Positions 1-7,300 of a stretch of DNA of 14,796 bases are shown here, piece after piece (the first letter of the stretch is position 1; the number at the start of each line of letters is the position of its first letter). This stretch comes from an uncultured Eubacteriales bacterium. Its GTDB lineage: Bacteria; Bacillota; Clostridia; Oscillospirales; Acutalibacteraceae. The stretch lies in NCBI GenBank assembly GCA_934726435.1, contig CAKVDR010000010.1, positions 1 through 14,796 on the forward strand. Reading direction: 5' to 3'. The position numbers and the translations under genes were made by a program. The notes under the pieces were generated by a model. That model was given only the letters and a program-made list of their open reading frames with translations, was not told the DNA's origin and did no database searches.

Positions 1-2
1 GA

Positions 3-611
3 ATAGACTACCCCGTTTTGCAAGGAAATAAAAACGAAACTCATTTTTACTTGGATCACAATTACAAGCGTGAAAAGTCGAAATATGGAAGTATTTTTTT
101 AGATCCTATTTGCCAATTGAGTGAAAATCCGAAAAACTGTGTTATTTACGGCCATCACATGGCTGACGGCCAAATGTTTGCGGATTTAATGAAATTTTCA
201 TCTCTTGATTTTTATAAACAGAATCCTTTGATTAGCTTTGAAACAATTTATGATAAAAACGCGAAATGGAAGATATTTTCTGTTTTCAAAACCAACACTT
301 TAGCTTCGCAGGGCAAAATTTTCTATTATGTGGTTTCTGATTTTGCCGATAATAATAGTTTCCTTGATTACGTTTCGCAGATTAGAAAGCGCTCGCTTCT
401 TGATATTCCCGTAGATGTTAACGAAAACGACAAGTTAATCACTCTTTCAACGTGCTCTTATGAATTCCAGGATTTCAGAACCGTTGTGGTTGCAAGAAGA
501 GTTAGAAAAGGCGAAGACGAGGCGGTTGACACTAGCCGTGCGGCGGTGGCCAAAAACCCACTTATGCCGGAATGTTGGTATAAAAAACACGGAGGTTCCC
601 CGCCTGCGTGA
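3..611 (+). CDS. srtB: Class B sortase, 5' end outside the window
   Basis: Membrane-associated cysteine transpeptidase that would cleave a sorting motif in secreted proteins and join them to the cell wall or to pilin subunits. The frame is open from the window edge and begins I-D-Y-P-V-L-Q, the conserved entry to the sortase barrel, so the TTG at 18 is internal and not a start. The catalytic triad is visible: His in YGHHM (codon 153-155), Cys in LSTCSYEF (codon 453-455) and Arg in DFRTVVVARR (codon 477-479). The spacing between His and Cys and the tail with VDTS and a final WYKKHGG motif fit class B rather than class A. The N-terminal membrane anchor is missing because of the window edge. Peptide deformylase follows about 25 nt downstream and is probably cotranscribed. 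The substrate is not evident: the giant surface protein downstream has no recognisable sorting motif. Confidence 0.92.
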   Translation: MDYPVLQGNKNETHFYLDHNYKREKSKYGSIFLDPICQLSENPKNCVIYGHHMADGQMFADLMKFSSLDFYKQNPLISFETIYDKNAKWKIFSVFKTNTLASQGKIFYYVVSDFADNNSFLDYVSQIRKRSLLDIPVDVNENDKLITLSTCSYEFQDFRTVVVARRVRKGEDEAVDTSRAAVAKNPLMPECWYKKHGGSPPA

Positions 612-622
612 GGATGAAAGTT

Positions 623-629
623 GAGGTGA
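623..629 (+). promoter_or_regulatory. Ribosome binding site that decides the def start
   Basis: GAGGTGA lies 7 nt before TTG 637 and 1 nt before TTG 631. The spacing favours TTG 637, which also gives the family-typical MAIRN N-terminus. Confidence 0.75.
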
Positions 630-636
630 ATTGAAT

Positions 637-1074
637 TTGGCAATAAGAAATATTTTGATCGAGGGCAATGAGCTCCTTTATAAAAAATGCAGACCTGTTG
701 AAAAATTTGATGAAAAGCTCGGTTTGCTCATCGACGATATGTTTGAAACAATGGAAAAAGCCCAAGGCGTTGGTTTGGCGGCTCCTCAGGTTGGAATTTT
801 GAGGAGGGTTGTCGTTATAAAAATAGACAGGCCTATCGAGCTTGTTAACCCTGAAATTATTTACACTGACGGCGAACAAAAGAAGGAAGAAGGCTGCCTT
901 TCTGTGCCGAATTTTACGGGAGTAACTTTGCGGCCGATGTTTGTTAAAGTTAAGGCGCAAAATCGCAAGGGCGAAGAAGTCAGATATGCTGGGAAGGCTC
1001 TTAGCGCAAGGGCTTTTTGCCATGAAATAGACCACTTGGATGGAATTTTATTTAAATCTCGTTTGGTGAAATGA
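637..1074 (+). CDS. def: Peptide deformylase
   Basis: Cytosolic metalloenzyme that removes the formyl group from the N-terminal methionine of new proteins. All three family motifs are present: GVGLAAPQ (residues 44-51), EGCLS with the metal ligand Cys87, and HEIDH (129-133) with the two His ligands and the catalytic Glu. The length of 145 residues is normal for short clostridial forms. The start is chosen as TTG at 637: the Shine-Dalgarno GAGGTGA (623-629) lies 7 nt before it and the protein then begins M-A-I-R-N-I-L, as is usual in the family. The in-frame TTG at 631 is only 1 nt from that site. It sits between a sortase gene and a terminator, not in the fmt or priA context often seen for def. 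Confidence 0.97.
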   Translation: MAIRNILIEGNELLYKKCRPVEKFDEKLGLLIDDMFETMEKAQGVGLAAPQVGILRRVVVIKIDRPIELVNPEIIYTDGEQKKEEGCLSVPNFTGVTLRPMFVKVKAQNRKGEEVRYAGKALSARAFCHEIDHLDGILFKSRLVK

Positions 1075-1091
1075 ATAAAGTGAATTTAGCG

Positions 1092-1128
1092 TTCTCGCTT
1101 ACCCTTATCGGTAGGCGAGAATTTTTTT
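1092..1128 (+). terminator. Intrinsic terminator after def
   Basis: A 12-bp stem (1092-1103 with 1110-1121, one G-U pair) closes a 6-nt loop and runs into seven T residues at 1122-1128. It ends the sortase-def transcript 17 nt after the def stop and separates it from the surface protein gene. Confidence 0.93.
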
Positions 1129-1184
1129 AAATGTGTGTTTTGTTTTGGCAAAGTAAATTTTGTTATTTTTATTTAATAAATATG

Positions 1185-1213
1185 TTGAAAAAAATTGGTT
1201 TAAATGATATAAT
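1185..1213 (+). promoter_or_regulatory. Sigma-A promoter of the giant surface protein gene
   Basis: TTGAAA (1185-1190), a 17-bp spacer and TATAAT (1208-1213), with TGA directly before the -10 box as an extended -10 element. Transcription would begin near 1220, leaving a leader of about 45 nt. The leader holds two copies of AATATTTA (1225-1232 and 1241-1248), whose role is unknown. The rest of the gap between the def terminator and this gene shows nothing else. Confidence 0.8.
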
Positions 1214-1266
1214 CTTCACAAAATAATATTTAGTATTCAAAATATTTATAAAGAATGGTGGTTTTT

Positions 1267-1380
1267 ATGAATAACAAAATTTTTAAGAAAAAATCCTATT
1301 TTTATTTTTTTGGCATGCTGGCCTTTTTGCTGATTTTGGCGTGCGTAGGTAGTTTTTTTGTTTCTAATGCTGCTGAGGCA
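1267..1380 (+). other. Signal peptide of the giant surface protein
   Basis: A basic start (NNKIFKKKS) is followed by a hydrophobic core (about residues 11-33) and a small-residue site S-N-A-A-E-A, giving likely signal peptidase I cleavage after residue 38. Confidence 0.85.
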
Positions 1381-4300
1381 ATTCCGAAAGAAAGACAAGT
1401 TAGAATTAATATCATTAAAAATAACGCTGTTAGTAATAACAAGATTTATCAGTCATCTACTTCTGGTGAGGGTACTCTTGTCGATAATAATTATGTTGAT
1501 TTTAAAGTTGACAGTAGTCAGGACAGTAGGAAAATATATTTATATATTGAATCAGATCATGGAGATAGAGAGTTTAGTTGTAATGTTAAAGGAGAAGCTA
1601 AATATTATGATAAAGATGATAATGCACTTAGCGCTACTTATAGTGTTAACATTATAAATAATAAAAAAAAGAATATAAAAGTTGGTAGCGAAACTTTGTC
1701 ATCTTTAAATGAATTTGAAGTTACACTTCCAAAAGTAGATACAAGTGGTAAGCAACATCATGTTAAACTTAATTTGGCGTTTGATACGACTAACCAAAAA
1801 TTCACCTTTGACTCTATTGCTTCAAACTTTGATTGGGTGGATAAAAATGATCAGTTTAAACTTTATGAAAGTAAAGAAGATACAGCAAAAGAAATAACGA
1901 ACGGCACGGTTGTTTTTTTGGATAATAACACCAAAGTATACACTTTTTTTGTTAAGCCAGGTGATGAATTCGAAGATAGTCTTGAAAATGCAACTATAAC
2001 TGCTACTCATTCAGGAAAGTACACGATGGAAAATGGTAATATTGAAAACTTAACATTTAACTATAATATAAATCGAGGGAAACTTGATAAAGATAGTTAT
2101 ATAGAAGTTACTTTGGAGCTTTTTAACGTAAAAGAAGAAAATAATAGTCTTAAAAAGAATACTGAAAATGGCATAACCCATGATTTAACCGTAGCATTGA
2201 ATTTCGATATTTCTAAAAACACACGCAGGAAGATTATAGTTAAAAGTGTTGAAGATGAAAATGTTGACCTTAGTGACGCTGATAATGTTGACGTGAAAGT
2301 TGCGGTGCCAACCCATAAAAACGACGAACTTAACTGGCAAGATAACTATAAATTACAGTTACAAAGCGATGGAACATTTAGAATTATTGATACAGAAACC
2401 GGGGAAAAAATTTCGTGTGAATATGATGAAGTAAATAAAGCCTTCACTGGCAAAGATGGCGTGAAATATATATACGATCCAGATACTAAAAAATTTGAAG
2501 GTTATATTAATGGAAATCTTATTGATAACTACGATTATGATGAGGGCAAAAAAACTTTTATTGGCAGAGATGGCGTGAAATATACTTTTAATATCGTGTT
2601 TAAAGATGATGGAAGTTTATATGATTATGATGGAAAAACTAATTCTTTTACCGGTAAAGATGGCGTAGTATATACCAAAACCGACGATGGTAAGCATTTT
2701 AAAGATTCTACTTCTACTGAAATTGAGTATATTTATGACGAAACAAAAAAAACCTTCACTGACAGAAATGGCGTAGTATATACCTACATGGAAGGTATTG
2801 GGAAGTTTAAAGACAACGTACCAAATGAATATGCTTATGATGAAACTAATAAAACTTTCACTGATAAATATGGTGTGGTATATACCTATGATCCAGATAC
2901 TAAAAAATTTAATGGTGAATATGTTTATAATGAAACCGAAAAAAAATTCACCGGAAAAGATAATATAGTTTATTCAGGAGTCAGCAAAACGTTTAGCTAC
3001 GATAATAACGATGTTCCTGTGCCATACAAAGGTTTGGTTTATTTGTTTATAACTCCTACTGAAAACGGACGATATAGTGGATCAATAATAGTTAACGAAG
3101 AGGATAAAACAACCGGCAGCAAGAATAAAGTTATATCAAAAGATTTAAATAAATTTATGGCTTCTAATGGTCAATTCTATGGCTACGATGCAGTTAATAA
3201 AAATTTTATTGGTTATGATAATAAAACTTATGCACTTGACACTATAATTAAAGACGACTTCGATGGTAAAAATGATAAAACTCCTCTGCGAAAATGGGAT
3301 TATAATAATAATTCTTTCACGTCTGAAATCTATGAAGGAGAAAATGTTATAGATACTGTGACATATACCTACGATGAAAATACTAAGAAATTTAAAGATA
3401 ATGGAAATTCATACGATTATAAAGAAAGATATTTCACTGGCAGAAATGGTGTAGTATATACCTATGATGAAAATACTAAGAAATTTAGAGATTCTTATGG
3501 AGCTGAACATGATTATGAATATAGTTCCTATTATGGAGGATATTTTCTCCGTGGCAGAAATGATAATATGATATATGTCTACAAAGAAGATACTAAAAAA
3601 TTTGAAGATTCTTTTAGGGACACATATTTTTATAATAAAAGAACTTTCACCGACAAAAATGGCGTAGTATATACTTATGATGAAGATAATAAACAATTTA
3701 CAGATCCTGATGGTAATTCGTATACTTATGATGACACCAATAAAACCTTCACCAACAAAGATGGTGTGAAATATACCTGTAATATAGAAACAAAAAAAGT
3801 TAAAGATTCTGATCCAGCTGAATATGATTTTGATGAGGACACTCAGTCTTTTGTAGGTAAATATTGTATAAAGTATACCAAATTTAAAGATGATGATGGT
3901 AAAGATAAATTTAAAGGTGATTACACATATTTTTATGATAAAACCACTGAGTCTTTCATCGATAGATTTGGCACAGTGAATATCAAAAGTGGTGATGTAT
4001 TTACAGATTCTGATGGTAAACCGTATAATTATGTTCATACATCTTTCACCGACAGCTATTATAAGAAAACATATATCTATGATCCAGTTAGTAACCAATT
4101 TAAAATTCCCGATAGTGAAGTAGCATATGATTATAAGTATGATGAAAAAGGAAGAAAACATTTTGTAACCAACGGTAATGTGGCATATACCTACGATCCA
4201 GATAATGACCAATTTAAAAGCTTATATAGTGGACTGTATGGATATAAATGTAAGCATTTATTTTTCACCGGCAAAGATAATGTGGAATATAGTCTTGGCA

Positions 4301-7300
4301 CCAAAATACTTAATTTTAAAGATTCGAGTGGTGTTGAGTATACTTATAATGAAAACACTAATTCTTTTGTCGGCAAAGATGGTGTGAAATATACCTACAA
4401 TAAATACACTGGACAGTTTGAAGATTCTTATGGAGAGAAACATGATTATAACAATGAAATTAGTTTCATTTACAACATAGATGTCAAAGGAAACGAATCG
4501 AAATACATCTACAATGAAACAAGTAAAACATTTAAAGATCCTAATAACAACGACGATTATGAGGGTAGGACATGTGGATATTTTTTTAATGGAAAGTATT
4601 TCATCAACAAATACAAAAATTTAGTATATTTTTATGATAGAAATAATAACCAATTTATAGATTCTAAAGGTAATAAATATAATTGCACGTATGGGTCTTT
4701 CGAGGGTAAAGATCATGAGCAATATACTATTAGCAGAACCGCACTTATATTTAAAGACAATAATGAAAATAAGTATGATTATGATGAAAGCACTAGATCT
4801 TTCAAGGGTAAAGATGGCGTGACATACACTCTCAACACCGTGTTTAGGCGTAGCGATGGAATTCCATGTGAATATAATGAAGAAAGTGGAGAGAAAACTA
4901 TCAAATTTTCCTACCCTAAAGACGGTAACAACAAAGAAGAGTTGACTTACACTTTTAAGGATGCATTTAAAAAAGACGATAGTAAAGCCAATTCATATAT
5001 TTATGATGAAAAAAGTAAATCTTTTGTAGACAATAGTTTGAATTTAAAATACAATATGATGCAGTATTGTGAAATAAGTGATGTATTAGACGACAAGACC
5101 ACAATTATAGTTAGCGGGTTTAAAGTTCATAATTTAAAGCTTAACGTTAACTTTAATGGCGCCCCTGAAGGAACAAAAGAAAGAATTACGATTTGGGCAA
5201 AAAAACGACCGACAAAAGACGGTGAGGATTACACATATGAACAATTAACGAGTTCTAATAACTATACCTTCTCAGGAATAGACGCGAATGGATTTGATTG
5301 TAAAATTGTTGCAGGAAGCACTGCGGTTAATGGGGACGATATTGACCTTGAAAATTTGAAGTATATTTTTTCAAGGGGAATAAGCACAAGCACAGACAAA
5401 ATACATTATAAAACTAACAAAAATGGTGATAATGATGATTATAGAATGCTTACTGTTGGAAAAGACAACATTACAAATTTTAACGATGACATTACGCTAA
5501 ACATTTCGAGCGTGCCTTATAAGACTATAGGTGTGTGCTTCCATGATGCTTTGTCAGATAAAAAAATTGAAGAAGTCGAAAAGGCAGATGCTTATGCAAG
5601 CGGTTCCACTGCTAAAATTTCATCTTTTTCAAGTGGCCAAGCTTGGAACTTCGACCTTAAATTCAGAGATAAATATGAATCCGGTGAGAATATTACAGGT
5701 GAAGATAAAGAAGTAACCGTCACAAAAACCCTGGCAGCTGATGTTTATGCTTTGTGTGTTTATGATGAAAAAACTAATTCTTTTACCGGTAAAGATGGTG
5801 TAGTATATACCAAAAATGGTAATAATTTTAAAGATTCTGATGGAACAACATATTCTTATAGTGGAGGAAAATTCACTGGCAAAGATGGTATAGTGTATAC
5901 CTACAATGAAAAAGAAACAGCATTTTTAATGGGCACTCCTATTAAAGAAAGTAAGGATATTTCGGTTAATAGTAGCGATGGTAGAACTTATACTTTCAGC
6001 GTTCCTAGTGACATAAGAAATTATAAAAAAGTTGTAATTGCTATTAAAAATATTGTAGATAGAAGATTACCTGTTCAATTTAAAGTTAAAAGTTCTTATA
6101 TTAATAATAGTTCTAAACAACTTGAAGATTTTAAAATTGAATATATAAAACCGGATCGTTACGGTACAGTTGGAAGCAGTAACGGCATTTATAACTATAC
6201 AGGTCAATATAAAAATGGCAAATGGCAAGATGATGATAATTGGGGAGTATTGACCGATGGATTTACAATGGGAAGTGACGGTGATTTCCTTTCATCAGAA
6301 TATAATAAGATTATCCCTTACGATGGAATTTTAGTTTTTAGGATAACTCTTAATGGTGAACAAAAAGCTCAATATATTCTTAATAACGATATTAAAATTG
6401 TCGCTAATGGCAAGGTTGAAACGACTATTGTTAAACTAGGAGAAGGAGAAGGAAAAGAAAATGAATGTTCTTGCATTCAAGTGGTTGTGAGCGATAATGG
6501 CAGTGGCATAAAAGAAGCAATGACCGGCAAAACGGGCAGCGTTTCCATCGGGGAGCTAAAATCTTCAACCAAAGAAGTGACCTTTAAGTTCTTTGATAAG
6601 AGTAACAATGAGTTAACACTGGATGATACCCATGCGGGAAATATTCTGGAGAAAGTTACTGCCTACAGAGTTAGCGAGGACGCTTTCAATGGCTTAACAG
6701 AAGATAAACTTCATTCCACGAGAATTTTATATCAATGCACCAGAAACAGTGACGAAAAAGTTGAGAATGTAAAAAATTCATATATGCTTAACTACAAAAG
6801 TAGCGGAAATGTAATAGCACTACGTACAATGGCAGGAATAGACGTTAGTGAAATAGCATGCACTATCACTGGTGAAAGTTTAGCAGATCCAATAACGATA
6901 GATGAAAATAATAAAAAGATAACTGTTTTGGATGATAATAACGGGAATATTGTTGCGTTTAAAATTCCTGATGATAAAATTAATTCATATTCGCCCGACA
7001 ACCTTGTTATTAAAATCAGTGGAATTGACATTACGAGATACAAAATAACGCTTGAGGGTTTTAAAGACCAAGTTGGAGTTGAAAGGAGACTTTCAAGTCA
7101 ATCTGATTTTAAAGAAATAAAAGCAGAAAAAGAAACAGACACAAACTTATCTTTCGATATTGACTATGGCGAAGACTTTGAAATTAGAATTACCGGAACA
7201 TCGAAAGACTCATATGAAGGGCTCTTTAACCGAATTTCTTTGGGAAGCAACAGTGCACTCTTCCTTAAAGAAGGCACGCGATCAGGCGGGACGGCTCTTG

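Noticed and set aside
18..611. TTG at 18 as the start of the sortase gene
   Set aside because: The frame is open upstream and encodes conserved sortase residues (IDYPV) before it, so the gene begins left of the window.
562..1035. Minus-strand open frame across def
   Set aside because: It is the antisense shadow of peptide deformylase, whose three motifs are intact on the plus strand.
1327..1350. Possible lipobox (L-A-C) in the giant protein signal peptide
   Set aside because: The hydrophobic core continues past the Cys, the -2 residue is Leu, and a better signal peptidase I site (AAEA) follows 12 residues later.
3409..4212. Long open frame (267 codons) on the minus strand within the giant gene
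   Set aside because: It is the antisense of the YD-like repeat array. Its Ile/Phe-rich, repetitive sequence follows from the AT-rich repeats, and it has no ribosome site.
2419..5060. CRISPR-like periodic repeats
   Set aside because: The periodicity is in codons, units vary in length and sequence, and one long reading frame runs through them. It is a protein repeat array.
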